The notes under the pieces: generated by a model | Seen by the model: only the letters and a program-made list of their open reading frames with translations | Databases searched by the model: none | What the model was told of the DNA's origin: nothing | Translations under genes and position numbers: made by a program | Origin: Alcaligenes ammonioxydans | GTDB lineage: Bacteria > Pseudomonadota > Gammaproteobacteria > Burkholderiales > Burkholderiaceae_B | DNA: 64,000 nucleotides | Direction: 5' to 3' | NCBI RefSeq assembly: GCF_019343455.1 | Contig: NZ_CP049362.1 | Coordinates: 1,240,001 to 1,304,000 of the forward strand | Shown here: positions 32,582 to 42,155 of the stretch, in pieces | Position numbering within the stretch: position 1 is the first letter of the stretch | How the letters are laid out: each line of letters opens with the position of its first letter

Positions 32582-34897
32582 ATGACATCCGCTAACAAGA
32601 CATCAAGGTTCGACAAAGGGCAGGGCGCAGCCAATGTTCGTCCGGCTGAGCACGACCATGCGCATAGCCACGATCATGAACACGCCGTGGGCGATCACAG
32701 TCATGACCATAGTCATGAGCATGATCAGGTTCGTCCAGACTCCCAGGCCCATGAAGGAGCGTGCTGCTCGAGCCCGGCTGTTGGCCCTACGGTGGCGCTG
32801 GCGGCCAGCACCGACACGCGGCTGGTGGTTCATATTGCCGATATGGACTGCCCGGCCGAAGAGAATATGATCCGTTCGGGTCTGAAACGTCTGGACCAGG
32901 TACAGAGTCTGGGCTTTGACCTGATGCAGCGTGTCCTGACCGTGGAGCATGCAGAAGGGGCACGCGACAAGGTATTGAATGCATTGCGCGGTTTGGGCTT
33001 TGAGCCTCGCATGGCTGACGAGGCGCCGGTGCCAGCAGCCTCGCCCCGCCAGGGACTGGTTCGCATTGTCGCTGCGGTGGTGCTGGCCTTGGGCGCCGAG
33101 ATTAGCCATTGGCTGGCGGCCCCGGAGTGGCTGATTGTGGTTCTGGCTGGGGCGGCGATCCTGTCCGGCGGCGTGCAGGTGTACAAAAAGGGCTGGATTG
33201 CCTTGCGTAATGGTCAGCTCAATATCAATGCCTTGATGAGTATTGCCGTAACCGGCGCGGTGATTCTGGCACAGTGGCCGGAAGCAGCCATGGTTATGTC
33301 TTTGTTCAGTCTGGCAGAATGGATTGAGGCCCGCTCTCTGGATCGTGCTCGTAGTGCGGTCGACAGCTTGCTCAAGCTGGTACCCGATGAGGTGCTGGTC
33401 AGTACGGATGGTAGCCAATGGCAACGGATGCCGGCCAATCAGGTTCAGGCGGGTTTGCAGGTGCGCGTGGCGCCCGGGGAGCGTTTCGGCCTGGATGGCA
33501 AGGTCTTGCAAGGTGTAAGCACGGTTAATCAGGCTCCGATCACGGGCGAGAGTGCGCCCGTGGACAAGGCCCCCGGCGACGAGGTGTTTGCCGGGACGAT
33601 TAATGGCATGGGCGAGCTGGTGTATCAGGTGCAGTCCGCGCACGATGAAACCTTGCTGGCTCGTATCACGCGCTCGGTTCAGGAAGCCCAAGCCAATAAG
33701 GCGCCCATTCAGCGTTTTGTGGATCAATTCTCGCGTGTCTACACCCCATTGGTGGTGCTTGCCGCGGTGGTGATGGCCTTGGCCTTGCCCCTGATGGGGG
33801 GGGTGAGCTGGACGGAGTCTGTGTATCGGGCTCTGGTCTTGCTGGTGATTGCCTGCCCTTGCGCTCTGGTGATTTCCACCCCGGTGGCGGTGGTCAGTGC
33901 TTTGGCGAGCGCCGCACGCGCCGGTATTTTGATCAAGGGGGGCGTGTATCTGGAGCGTGCCCGACAGTTGCGGTATCTGGCTGTGGACAAGACGGGCACA
34001 TTGACCCTGGGCGAGCCTTCCTTGAGCGAATATGGCAGCCTGCGTCAGAGCCTGTCGGATGGTGATGTGCTGGACATGGCGCTTGCGTTGGCCGAGCGTT
34101 CTGACCACCCGGCCTCTCAGGCGATTGCACGAGGCCGTGTCAGTTCGGGCTCATTAAGCCTGGATCAGTTCGAGGCGATAGCGGGTAACGGTGTGCAGGC
34201 GCAAGGTGTGACGGGTCAATTGCGTTTGGGCAAGCGCAGTTGGGTGCTGGGCTCCCATCAGGCCCAGACCAGCCCGGCCGAGCTGCAGGCCGTGCAAAGT
34301 GGTGCCACCATGGTGTATCTGGGGGACGAGCAAGGTTTGCTGGCCTGGTTCGCGATGAGCGATACGCTGCGTCCCACCACCACACAGGCGATCCGTGACT
34401 TGCAGGCGCTGGGTGTGCAGGTGGAGGTGCTCTCTGGTGACCATGAGCAAGCCGTGCGCCATGTGGCCCAGCAAGCCGGAATCCAGGATTTTCGAGGTGG
34501 TTTGCTGCCACAAGACAAGTTGGATCGGATCGAGGAAAAACTGGGTAAAGGCCTGGTAGCCATGGTGGGCGATGGCATCAACGATGCCCCCGCCCTAGCT
34601 CGTGCGGATGTGGGTATCGCCATGGGTGCTTTGGGTTCGGACATTGCGATCGAGACGGCCGATGTGGCTTTGATGGACGATGATCTGGGCAAGATTGCCG
34701 TGTTGATGCGTCAGTCCCGGGCTTTACACCTTGTGCTGTGGCAGAACATCAGCCTGGCCTTGGGCATCAAGGCTGTGTTCCTGGTGATGGCTCTGACCGG
34801 TCAGGCCACCATGTGGATGGCTGTGTTTGCCGACGTGGGGGCCAGCCTGCTGGTGGTATTGAACAGTTTGCGTCTGCTGCGTGCCCGGAACGCGTAA
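32582..34897 (+). CDS. cadA: Heavy-metal translocating P1B-type ATPase (CadA/ZntA-like)
   Basis: 771-residue Zn/Cd/Pb exporter. The N-terminus is very His-rich (about residues 22-50) with a CC pair, then an HMA domain with C90 in MDCPAEE instead of the common GMxCxxC. Eight membrane helices, the CPC ion site (C425/C427, ACPCAL), phosphorylation site D469 (DKTGTL), TGES and GDGINDAPALA are all present. The start at 32582 follows AGGAATTGCG; the frame is open further upstream over the promoter. It uses ATP to pump divalent metals to the periplasm. Ends in a terminator. Confidence 0.93.
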   Translation: MTSANKTSRFDKGQGAANVRPAEHDHAHSHDHEHAVGDHSHDHSHEHDQVRPDSQAHEGACCSSPAVGPTVALAASTDTRLVVHIADMDCPAEENMIRSGLKRLDQVQSLGFDLMQRVLTVEHAEGARDKVLNALRGLGFEPRMADEAPVPAASPRQGLVRIVAAVVLALGAEISHWLAAPEWLIVVLAGAAILSGGVQVYKKGWIALRNGQLNINALMSIAVTGAVILAQWPEAAMVMSLFSLAEWIEARSLDRARSAVDSLLKLVPDEVLVSTDGSQWQRMPANQVQAGLQVRVAPGERFGLDGKVLQGVSTVNQAPITGESAPVDKAPGDEVFAGTINGMGELVYQVQSAHDETLLARITRSVQEAQANKAPIQRFVDQFSRVYTPLVVLAAVVMALALPLMGGVSWTESVYRALVLLVIACPCALVISTPVAVVSALASAARAGILIKGGVYLERARQLRYLAVDKTGTLTLGEPSLSEYGSLRQSLSDGDVLDMALALAERSDHPASQAIARGRVSSGSLSLDQFEAIAGNGVQAQGVTGQLRLGKRSWVLGSHQAQTSPAELQAVQSGATMVYLGDEQGLLAWFAMSDTLRPTTTQAIRDLQALGVQVEVLSGDHEQAVRHVAQQAGIQDFRGGLLPQDKLDRIEEKLGKGLVAMVGDGINDAPALARADVGIAMGALGSDIAIETADVALMDDDLGKIAVLMRQSRALHLVLWQNISLALGIKAVFLVMALTGQATMWMAVFADVGASLLVVLNSLRLLRARNA

Positions 34898-34911
34898 CCC
34901 TCATGTTTGCT

Positions 34912-34947
34912 AAAAAAAACTCCACCTGATTGAGGTGGAGTTTTTTT
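34912..34947. terminator. Bidirectional terminator after cadA
   Basis: ACTCCACCT (34919-34927) pairs with AGGTGGAGT (34933-34941) around a GATTG loop. Flanking A and T runs extend the stem and give a seven-T tail. Confidence 0.9.
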
Positions 34948-35254
34948 ATTGCCGGGCTGCCCCCCAACTCGGCTCCCCCTCTCGGTCAAAATGGGCTCCT
35001 TGGGGATGAGCTCTAACCCCCAGTAATGCATCACAGACTGCTGTGTGCCAGGCCAGTTTGAACGGCCTGCAGGTCGCGAGCTGGAGCGCAAGCCGCGGGC
35101 GCAGCATGGGGTTTCTTTTAAGCGTCATCAAATAAGGCCATCACTAACGTGAAGGTTGCGGCGTGCGCGGTAGTATCATTAAGACTCCATTTGAGTGTAG
35201 GCCCCGCTTGTTTCTTATCTGTGTCGAGCAGGCTGGGCATGATAAGGACGCGCG
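34948..35254. other. Intergenic region upstream of the SulP gene
   Basis: About 300 bases with no recognisable gene. It presumably contains the promoter of the SulP gene near its right end. A minus-strand open frame here has no features of a real protein. Confidence 0.4.
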
Positions 35255-36955
35255 ATGATTGCACTGCTGGAGGCGGGTCGAGCCGGATTTCTAGGGCGAA
35301 AATATTGGCTGAATAATGTGCTGGCCGGTTTGGTGGTGGGCGTGGTGGCCTTGCCGCTGGCCATGGCCTTTGCCATTGCCTCCGGGGTCAAGCCGGAGCA
35401 GGGTTTGTATACCGCCATTGTTGCCGGTCTGGCGGTTTCATTATTTGGCGGGAGTCGGGTTCAGATTGCAGGGCCTACGGGCGCTTTTATTGTGATCTTG
35501 TCCGGCGTGGTGGCGCAGCATGGCGTGGCCGGGCTGCAGATTGCCACCTTGATGGCCGGGGTGATTTTGCTGCTGCTGGGCCTGTTGCGCCTGGGGGCGG
35601 TGATCCGCTTCATCCCCGATCCGGTCATTGTGGGGTTTACGGCCGGTATAGGCGTGATTATCTGGGTAGGGCAGTGGCGGGATTTCTTCGGTCTGCCCGC
35701 CGTTCAAGGCCAGCACTTTCACGAAAAACTCTGGTTCCTGCTGCATAATCTGCCGTCTCTGGACTGGGCAACCACGCTGCTGGGGATGTTGTCCCTGGCT
35801 ATTTTGATCGTTGTGCCCAAGATTCCGTCCCTGGCGCGCTTGCCTGGGCCCTTGGTGGCTTTGGTCTTCATCACCCTGCTGCAGGCCGTGCTTCGGTTTG
35901 AGTCTGTAGCGACCATCGGTTCCAGCTTTGGCGCCTTGCCCAGTGGCTTGCCCGCTTTCCAATGGCCGCAGATTACGCTGACCCGTGTGGTGGAGTTGAT
36001 CGGGCCAGCTTTTGCTATCGCCATGTTGGGGGCGATCGAGTCTCTCCTGTCCGCAGTGGTGGCCGATTCGATGACAGGCTCACGCCACGACTCCAATCAG
36101 GAGCTGGTCGGCCAGGGGATTGCCAACGTGCTCTCACCCTTGTTTGGCGGGATTGCCGCCACGGGGGCGATAGCCCGTACCGCCACCAATATTCGCAATG
36201 GCGGTAACAGTCCCATTGCTGGTGTGGTGCATGCGATTTTTCTGGTGCTGGTCCTGCTGCTCTTGGCGCCCTTGGCCGCGTATATTCCTTTGACGGTACT
36301 GGCTGCCATTTTGTTCATGGTGGCCTGGAATATGAGTCAGGCCAAGTTGCTGCTGCGTTTGCAGCGGCGCATGCCCCGGGCTGACCTGTTCATTTTGTGG
36401 GTGACATTTGCCCTGACCGTGTTCGCGGATCTGGTGGTGGCCGTCAATATCGGGGTGATCCTGGCCATGTTGTACGTGCTCAAACGCACCTCTGACGGGG
36501 TGCAGGTACGGGCGCTGGAAGGCCGTCGTTTGCAGCGGGCACTGGATGTGTCTTTTAGCCAGGAGCTGCGTCAGGATATCTCGGTGCTGACCCTGGAAGG
36601 TCCTTACTTTTTTGCCAGTGTTGAAGCAGTCAATCGCGCACTGCTGTCCGTGCCAGACCCAATTCGAGCGGTGGTCGTGCGCCTGAATTATGTGCCTTTT
36701 GTGGACGCCACTGCCATGCAGGCCCTGGAGTCTGCTCTGACAGAGCTGGAGCAGCGCAATGTCATGGTCGCCTTGTGCGAGGCTAATGAGAAAGTGACTC
36801 GCAAGCTGATTCGCATGGGCTTGTTCAAACAAATCCATGCCCAGCGTGTTTTCGATAGTTTGCAGACGGCCTGGGACAGTGTCAGCGCGACACTGGACCA
36901 TCGGTCCGGTCAGGACAACGGGGCGGCAAGCTTGGACGTGCAAGCGGCCCCGTAG
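35255..36955 (+). CDS. SulP-family inorganic anion transporter
   Basis: 566-residue SLC26/SulP transporter. About twelve membrane helices fill residues 20-420, starting with the family signature region VALPLAMAFAIASGVKPEQGLYTAIVAG, and a STAS domain occupies about 450-540. Bacterial members import sulfate or bicarbonate, or dicarboxylates (DauA); the substrate is not visible here. Nearby sulfur genes make sulfate plausible, but bicarbonate is equally possible. Confidence 0.9.
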   Translation: MIALLEAGRAGFLGRKYWLNNVLAGLVVGVVALPLAMAFAIASGVKPEQGLYTAIVAGLAVSLFGGSRVQIAGPTGAFIVILSGVVAQHGVAGLQIATLMAGVILLLLGLLRLGAVIRFIPDPVIVGFTAGIGVIIWVGQWRDFFGLPAVQGQHFHEKLWFLLHNLPSLDWATTLLGMLSLAILIVVPKIPSLARLPGPLVALVFITLLQAVLRFESVATIGSSFGALPSGLPAFQWPQITLTRVVELIGPAFAIAMLGAIESLLSAVVADSMTGSRHDSNQELVGQGIANVLSPLFGGIAATGAIARTATNIRNGGNSPIAGVVHAIFLVLVLLLLAPLAAYIPLTVLAAILFMVAWNMSQAKLLLRLQRRMPRADLFILWVTFALTVFADLVVAVNIGVILAMLYVLKRTSDGVQVRALEGRRLQRALDVSFSQELRQDISVLTLEGPYFFASVEAVNRALLSVPDPIRAVVVRLNYVPFVDATAMQALESALTELEQRNVMVALCEANEKVTRKLIRMGLFKQIHAQRVFDSLQTAWDSVSATLDHRSGQDNGAASLDVQAAP

Positions 36956-37005
36956 GCCTGGAGAGCGGGTTCGGTCACCGCTGGCTGTGGGCAATGACAG
37001 AAGGC

Positions 37006-37458
37006 TTAACGGAGCAGTTTGAACTCATCGTCACCCATAAAGGCATAGCGCAGGGCGTCGATCAAGGCCAGAAAGTAGGCCAGCGGGGACCAGATGGCAA
37101 ATAAAACCAGGAACAGTAGGCCCATGCCGATCTGACCCAGGTAAAAACGGTGTACGCCCAGCCAGCCCAGGAAAATTGCCAGAACAATGGCAATCTTGCG
37201 ATGGCTGTTGGGTTTGGTCAGCTCGTCTTTCTTGCTGGTTGAGATCCAGATGACCAGCGGGATGGTGATCAGAAGGGCGATCAATGCCTTGCCCCAGTGG
37301 ACTGTCAGGTATTGCTGGACTTCACGCATCAGGTCGACGAAGTCATGAAACAGAAACCCCAGGTAGGACGCGAGGTAGCGGAGAATGGCTTCGCCAAAAG
37401 TCAGGCCCAGCATGACGATCAAAAAGATGGCAATGCCCAGAATGATTTTTTGCAGCAT
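37006..37458 (-). CDS. TM2 domain-containing membrane protein
   Basis: 150 residues. N-terminal hydrophobic segments precede a TM2 domain (about residues 88-140): GWLGVHRFYLGQIGMGLLFLVLF and DALRYAF follow the family pattern G-x-HRFYLG. Function of bacterial TM2 proteins is unknown. It lies 28 bases downstream of glpK on the same strand and is probably co-transcribed with it, but a direct role in glycerol use is unlikely. Confidence 0.8.
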   Translation of the reverse strand: MLQKIILGIAIFLIVMLGLTFGEAILRYLASYLGFLFHDFVDLMREVQQYLTVHWGKALIALLITIPLVIWISTSKKDELTKPNSHRKIAIVLAIFLGWLGVHRFYLGQIGMGLLFLVLFAIWSPLAYFLALIDALRYAFMGDDEFKLLR

Positions 37459-37485
37459 GGTGTTTCCGTCAAAAAAACAGCAGGT

Positions 37486-38979
37486 TCAATAAGTGCGGGC
37501 CTGACGCACGGCGTGCTCCCAACTGAGCATCAGGTTTTGCGCTTCATCGCGCGACATGGTCGGTTCAAAGATCCGGTCACACTGCCACAGCGATGCGATA
37601 TCGGCTGGACCAGCGTACAGCCCGCTGCCCAGGCCCGCCAGGTAAGCGGCGCCCAAGGCCGTGGTTTCAATAGTAACGGGGCGCACGACGGGCAGACCTA
37701 ACAAGTCTGCCTGAAATTGCATCAGAAGATTATTCGCGCACGCGCCGCCATCTACGCGCAGCTCGTGCAGGGCCGGGCCGCCATTGGCTTGGACGTCACG
37801 ATTCATGGCCTGCAATACCGCAGCGCTTTGATAGGCGATGCTGTCCAGGGCCGCGCGTGCAATGTGTGCCATGGTCGAGGCTCGTGTCAAACCGGTTATG
37901 GTCCCACGCGCCTGCGCATCCCAATAAGGCGCTCCCAGGCCGGTAAAGGCAGGCACCAGTCGCACACCCTGGGCATCGGGAACGCTGCGCGCCAGCGCTT
38001 CCACCTGAGCGCTGTGCTCCAGAGCACCCAGACCGTCGCGTAGCCACTGGACAACCGCGCCGCCGATGAACACGCTGCCTTCCAGCGCATAGGCGGGTGC
38101 GTCTTCATACTGGGCCGCGCTGGTGGCGATCAGCCCGTTCCGGGAATGGGGCACTTGCGAGCCACAGTGCATCAACAAAAAGCAGCCTGTTCCATAGGTG
38201 TTCTTCGCCATGCCTGGTGTGGTGCAGGCCTGGCCGAACAGGGCGCTTTGTTGGTCGCCCGCCACACCGCAGATAGGAATGGGGCTGCCCAGGACATCCG
38301 GGCTGCAGCGGGCAAACTCCGAGGCGGAGCGCTGGACCTGGGGCAGGACGCTGGCAGGAATGTTGAACAGCTCCAGCAGCTCCTGATCCCACTGATGACG
38401 ATGAATGTTGTAGAGCAGCGTGCGTGAGGCGTTGCTGACATCGGTGGCATGCACCTTGCCGCCGCTCAAGTGCCAGATCAGCCAGCTGTCGATGGTTCCA
38501 AAGGCCAGTTCGCCACGCTGTGCCCGTTCTCGGGCGCCGGGCACGGTGTCCAGCAGCCAGCGCAGTTTGGAAGCGGAAAAATAGGCATCAATCGGCAGGC
38601 CAGTTTTTCCGGTAATGCGGGCCTCGTGCCCTTGCTCGCGCAACTGGGCGCAGAAGTCCTCGGCGCGCCTGTCTTGCCAGACGATGGCCTTGTGCAGGGC
38701 CTGTCCGGTTTGCCGGTCCCATAGCACGGTGGTTTCACGCTGATTGGTAATGCCGATGGCGTGAATGTCCTGGGGGCGTAGACCTGCCTGCTCGATTGCT
38801 TGTCGGGCGGTCCGAAACTGAGTGTCCAGAATTTCCTGGGGGTCGTGTTCCACCCAGTCTGTGCGCGGATAGTATTGTTGAGTTTCCTGCTGCGCCTTGG
38901 CCAGAATGCGGCCATCTGCCGCTACAACAAGGCTGCGCGAGCTGGAGGTTCCCTGATCGAGAGCAAGTAGGAATGTCAT
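37486..38979 (-). CDS. glpK: Glycerol kinase
   Basis: 497-residue FGGY-family kinase that phosphorylates glycerol to sn-glycerol-3-phosphate with ATP. Motifs: [12 protein letters not shown] (phosphate loop 1), [27 protein letters not shown], and the FGGY signature region [21 protein letters not shown] ([15 protein letters not shown]). Length equals that of known GlpK (about 500). It is divergent from glpD with a 185-base shared region, so the two are likely co-regulated; no glpF or glpR is in view. Confidence 0.95.
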   Translation of the reverse strand: MTFLLALDQGTSSSRSLVVAADGRILAKAQQETQQYYPRTDWVEHDPQEILDTQFRTARQAIEQAGLRPQDIHAIGITNQRETTVLWDRQTGQALHKAIVWQDRRAEDFCAQLREQGHEARITGKTGLPIDAYFSASKLRWLLDTVPGARERAQRGELAFGTIDSWLIWHLSGGKVHATDVSNASRTLLYNIHRHQWDQELLELFNIPASVLPQVQRSASEFARCSPDVLGSPIPICGVAGDQQSALFGQACTTPGMAKNTYGTGCFLLMHCGSQVPHSRNGLIATSAAQYEDAPAYALEGSVFIGGAVVQWLRDGLGALEHSAQVEALARSVPDAQGVRLVPAFTGLGAPYWDAQARGTITGLTRASTMAHIARAALDSIAYQSAAVLQAMNRDVQANGGPALHELRVDGGACANNLLMQFQADLLGLPVVRPVTIETTALGAAYLAGLGSGLYAGPADIASLWQCDRIFEPTMSRDEAQNLMLSWEHAVRQARTY

Positions 38980-39164
38980 GCGAATGAGGCGGTAAAAGCG
39001 GAGCAGTCCACAGTGTACTGGCTCTGTGTGCTACTCGGGGGGTGAGCACAGGAGGCGTACAAGTTTCACTGGACGGTAAAAGATCAGGGGCTAAAATCAG
39101 GGTAAATCCCGAGCCAGTCAGTGTTTTTTCGGGTGTCTGCTAATTTCAGGTCCAACTTTTATTT

Positions 39165-40763
39165 ATGACTACATTAAGTTCCCCCTTATTGACCGATAGA
39201 GCCCAGATGCTGGGTGCCCTGGCGCGCACCACGCAGGTGGATATGGTCGTGATAGGGGGTGGCGCGACAGGACTGGGCGTGGCCCTGGATGCCGCCCTGC
39301 GCGGTTTGAGTGTGGTGGTGCTGGAAGCCTGGGATTTTGCCAAGGGCACGTCTTCGCGGGCCACCAAGCTGGTACACGGTGGGGTGCGTTATCTGGCCCA
39401 GGGCAATGTCAGTCTGGTGCGGGAGGCCTTGCGCGAACGCATGCATTTGCTGAGCAATGCGCCGCATCTGGCACAGCGCCTGCCTTTTGTCATGCCCAGC
39501 TACAAGTGCTGGGAAACCCCATTCTATGGGGTGGGCTTGATGGCATACGACGGTTTGGCGGGACGCGAGGGATTGGGGCATACCCAGTTTCTGAGTGCAT
39601 CCAAAATCCGGCAGCTTTTGCCCGGAGCCCGGCAAAGTGGCTTGAAAGGGGGTGTCAAATATTGGGATGGTCAGTTTGACGATGCCCGTCTGGCCTTGGC
39701 GCTGGCTCGTACGGCAGCCTTAAGGGGGGCTTTGCTGATTAATTATTGCCCGGTGGTGGAGGTGATGCACCGGGAGGGCAAGGTCTCTGGCGTGCGTTGC
39801 CAGGACAAGGAAAGCGGTCAGATTTATGAGATCCAGAGCTCTTGTGTCGTCAATGCCACTGGAGTGTGGGTCGACCAGATTCGGCAGCTGGATGCGCAGG
39901 AAGCTGGGCGCGAACTGCGGCCCATGGTCTCACCTAGTCAGGGCGTACACCTGGTCGTCGACCAGGAATTCTTGCCGGGTGAGCATGCATTGCTGGTGCC
40001 ACGCACCCAGGATGGGCGGGTCTTGTTTGCTGTGCCCTGGCTGGGCAAACTGATTCTGGGCACAACCGATACGCCTCGAGACGATATCCCGTTGGAGCCG
40101 CGTCCTTTGGCTCAGGAAGTGGATTTTATTTTGAAGGAATCCGCGAACTATCTGCAAAAAGCGCCCACCGTACAGGATGTCCGCAGTATCTGGGTGGGGC
40201 TACGACCCTTGGTGCGTCCGGCTGCTGAGTCGGCCGCGGGACAGACGCAGTCCATCAGCCGCGAACATAGTATTACGGTGAGCGCCAATGGCCTGTTGAC
40301 AGTGACGGGGGGGAAGTGGACAACCTACCGGGCCATGGCTGAAGACGTGCTGGAACGCTGTCAGCAGTCCGGCCTGCTGGGGCCCTTGCCGGCCTGTCGA
40401 ACGCAGGACCAGCGTCTGGTGGGCGCTTCCTATGTGGGGGATCGGCGCGTTTTGGGCCGTACGCCCGGCTTGGATGCCTATGGCAGCGAGGCCGATTGGG
40501 TGCAGACGCTGCCGGGAGCCGATCAGGAGCTGGCTCCTGGTTTGAGCGTCGCCATGGTGCGCTTTGCCTGTCGCTTTGAATATGCCCGGACGGTTGAGGA
40601 TGTGCTGGCCCGTCGTTCGCGTCTTTTGTTTCTGGACGCACGTCTGGCGCAGTCGATCGCCCCGGCGGTGGCGGCGATTATGCTGGAAGAAACAGGGCGT
40701 TCGCCGGAATTGGATGCCTTTTTGCAGTTGGCCGAGCAATACGCCACGGTGCCCACGTCATAA
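39165..40763 (+). CDS. glpD: Aerobic glycerol-3-phosphate dehydrogenase
   Basis: 532-residue FAD enzyme of the inner membrane that oxidises glycerol-3-phosphate to DHAP and feeds electrons to quinone. The N-terminal dinucleotide motif VVIGGGATGLGVALDAALRG, FAKGTSSRATKLVHGGVRYL and the C-terminal TVTGGKWTTYR match GlpD. A C-terminal helical domain (about 400-525) is present. It is divergent from glpK; together they channel glycerol into glycolysis. A terminator lies 50 bases downstream. Confidence 0.95.
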   Translation: MTTLSSPLLTDRAQMLGALARTTQVDMVVIGGGATGLGVALDAALRGLSVVVLEAWDFAKGTSSRATKLVHGGVRYLAQGNVSLVREALRERMHLLSNAPHLAQRLPFVMPSYKCWETPFYGVGLMAYDGLAGREGLGHTQFLSASKIRQLLPGARQSGLKGGVKYWDGQFDDARLALALARTAALRGALLINYCPVVEVMHREGKVSGVRCQDKESGQIYEIQSSCVVNATGVWVDQIRQLDAQEAGRELRPMVSPSQGVHLVVDQEFLPGEHALLVPRTQDGRVLFAVPWLGKLILGTTDTPRDDIPLEPRPLAQEVDFILKESANYLQKAPTVQDVRSIWVGLRPLVRPAAESAAGQTQSISREHSITVSANGLLTVTGGKWTTYRAMAEDVLERCQQSGLLGPLPACRTQDQRLVGASYVGDRRVLGRTPGLDAYGSEADWVQTLPGADQELAPGLSVAMVRFACRFEYARTVEDVLARRSRLLFLDARLAQSIAPAVAAIMLEETGRSPELDAFLQLAEQYATVPTS

Positions 40764-40810
40764 GCGCCTGTTCTGCTGCTGACAGGCCTTTGCCTGAGAG
40801 AACGTCAATG

Positions 40811-40843
40811 AAAAAAGAGCCTTGCTGACCAAGGCTCTTTTTT
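40811..40843. terminator. Bidirectional terminator between glpD and NlpC/P60 gene
   Basis: AAAAAAGAGCCTTG (40811-40824) pairs perfectly with its complement at 40830-40843 around a five-base loop, with T/A tails on both sides. Confidence 0.9.
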
Positions 40844-40862
40844 ATGCCGGCTTGCCGGGGCA

Positions 40863-41360
40863 TCAATCAAAAAAGGTGCGGGCGGTTTCAAAGCGTTTGG
40901 CGAAATAGGGATTATCAAGCGAATCAATCCGTACCCGCCCCCCACTGGAGGGGGCGTTGATGAACTGTTGCTTGCCGATATAAATGCCTACATGTGAGTT
41001 GGGTGTGCCCAGCGTGTTGAAAAACACCAGATCACCGGGGCGCAGTTGTGCCCGGCTGACGCGACGGGCAACGCTGGCCTGATCGCGGGTGCGGCGCGGA
41101 ATGGGGGAGCTCGATTCCTGGCTAAAGACATAGTGCACCAGTCCGCTGCAATCAAAACCGGTGGAGGGTTCACGGCCTCCGTAACGGTAGGGCGTCTCCA
41201 GCAGGGTCAGCGCCGACAGGACGACGGCCGAGCGACGCTGATTATCCAGGCTGATGGATTGCCCCGTAGGGAGACGGGACGAGGGGCTATGGGCGCATGC
41301 CGCCAGCACCAAACTCAGGCATAAGGCGAACAGACGTTGCGTAAAAGCAGCAGGAACCAT
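40863..41360 (-). CDS. NlpC/P60-family lipoprotein, putative murein endopeptidase
   Basis: 165 residues. Signal peptide with lipobox LAAC, lipidated cysteine at about position 22. The NlpC/P60 domain holds C71 (FDCSGL), His in SHVGIYIG, and a third polar residue in FINAPSSGG; Asn here is within the family's range. Such enzymes cut peptide cross-links in peptidoglycan, like E. coli Spr/MepS. No obvious functional link to glp or flagellar genes; its start faces the AT-rich flhD control region. Confidence 0.88.
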   Translation of the reverse strand: MVPAAFTQRLFALCLSLVLAACAHSPSSRLPTGQSISLDNQRRSAVVLSALTLLETPYRYGGREPSTGFDCSGLVHYVFSQESSSPIPRRTRDQASVARRVSRAQLRPGDLVFFNTLGTPNSHVGIYIGKQQFINAPSSGGRVRIDSLDNPYFAKRFETARTFFD

Positions 41361-41798
41361 GGGCTGTTACAAAACGGATGAGCGCGCAGCGGGCAGGGGG
41401 GGGTACTCGCAGATTATCCGATATTTCGTCGCTTTTTAGGCCAAGCCTGAGAGGGATCGTCGAAATATGCATTAATTAATGACCAATATCTGCAACAAAA
41501 CATATTTTTGATACAAGCGTTTTGATTTTTGTCATGTTACATCTAGTTTATATCTACAACATTAAGTGAGCATCTGATAATATTCTGCTGTGCCTTGATG
41601 CATTTATTGCATATATACGACGTTTTTTATGTTTTAAGAGCATTTATAGACAGTGTGTGTCAGAAGCGTCGATAATGTAAAAAATATATTCACGCAATAG
41701 ATTGCCAGGCATGATACATATTTATGTAACTTTATATGTTTTAAATGTGTTTTGTTACAAGAAACTAGCTGATTAACAGATTTACAAGGATGGCTGAC
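41361..41798 (+). promoter_or_regulatory. AT-rich control region upstream of flhDC
   Basis: About 430 bases without a gene; from roughly 41460 the base composition drops far below the surrounding DNA, with many A/T runs. TGTAAC (41725-41730) and GTTACA (41754-41759) form an inverted repeat near the gene, and another GTTACA lies near 41534. This is the flagellar master promoter and a long leader, suited to binding by global regulators such as H-NS-like proteins or CRP. It also probably holds the promoter of the divergent NlpC/P60 gene. Confidence 0.6.
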
Positions 41799-42125
41799 AT
41801 GCCCGTATCGGAAAATTCGCTGCTGAATGATATTCAGGAAGTCAATTTGTCGTACTTGTTACTCGCGCAGCGTCTGCTGCGGGAGAATTTTTCGGCAGGT
41901 ATGTTCCGTTTGGGCTTCGACACCGATGTGGCAGAGACTTTGTTGCGTCTGTCACCGGCCCAACTGGTCAAGCTGGCCAGCTCCAGCTCGTTGATTTGCG
42001 GCTTTCGCTTCAACGACTACGACCTGCTCACCACGTTGACGCAGAATGTGCTGGGAGGGGTATTGCAGCAGGCTCACTCCACCATTCTCCTGTCCCAGCG
42101 GGCGACGGCAGAACAGGCTGGCTGA
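41799..42125 (+). CDS. flhD: Flagellar transcriptional activator FlhD
   Basis: 108 residues from ATG 41799, chosen because AAGGA (41786-41790) then has eight-base spacing; ATG 41790 would add three residues but leaves no room for the ribosome-binding site. The segment [15 protein letters not shown] is nearly invariant in FlhD, followed by AGMFRLGFD and [16 protein letters not shown]. FlhD forms FlhD4C2 with FlhC and activates class II flagellar promoters. First gene of the flhDC operon. Confidence 0.94.
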   Translation: MPVSENSLLNDIQEVNLSYLLLAQRLLRENFSAGMFRLGFDTDVAETLLRLSPAQLVKLASSSSLICGFRFNDYDLLTTLTQNVLGGVLQQAHSTILLSQRATAEQAG

Positions 42126-42155
42126 GCCAGTCCCGAACTTATTACATCAAGAACT

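Noticed and set aside
32603..34108. 501-codon minus-strand frame opposite cadA
   Set aside because: Very long, but it is antisense to an intact P-type ATPase and its composition (His/Gln/Arg rich) is typical of a GC-rich shadow.
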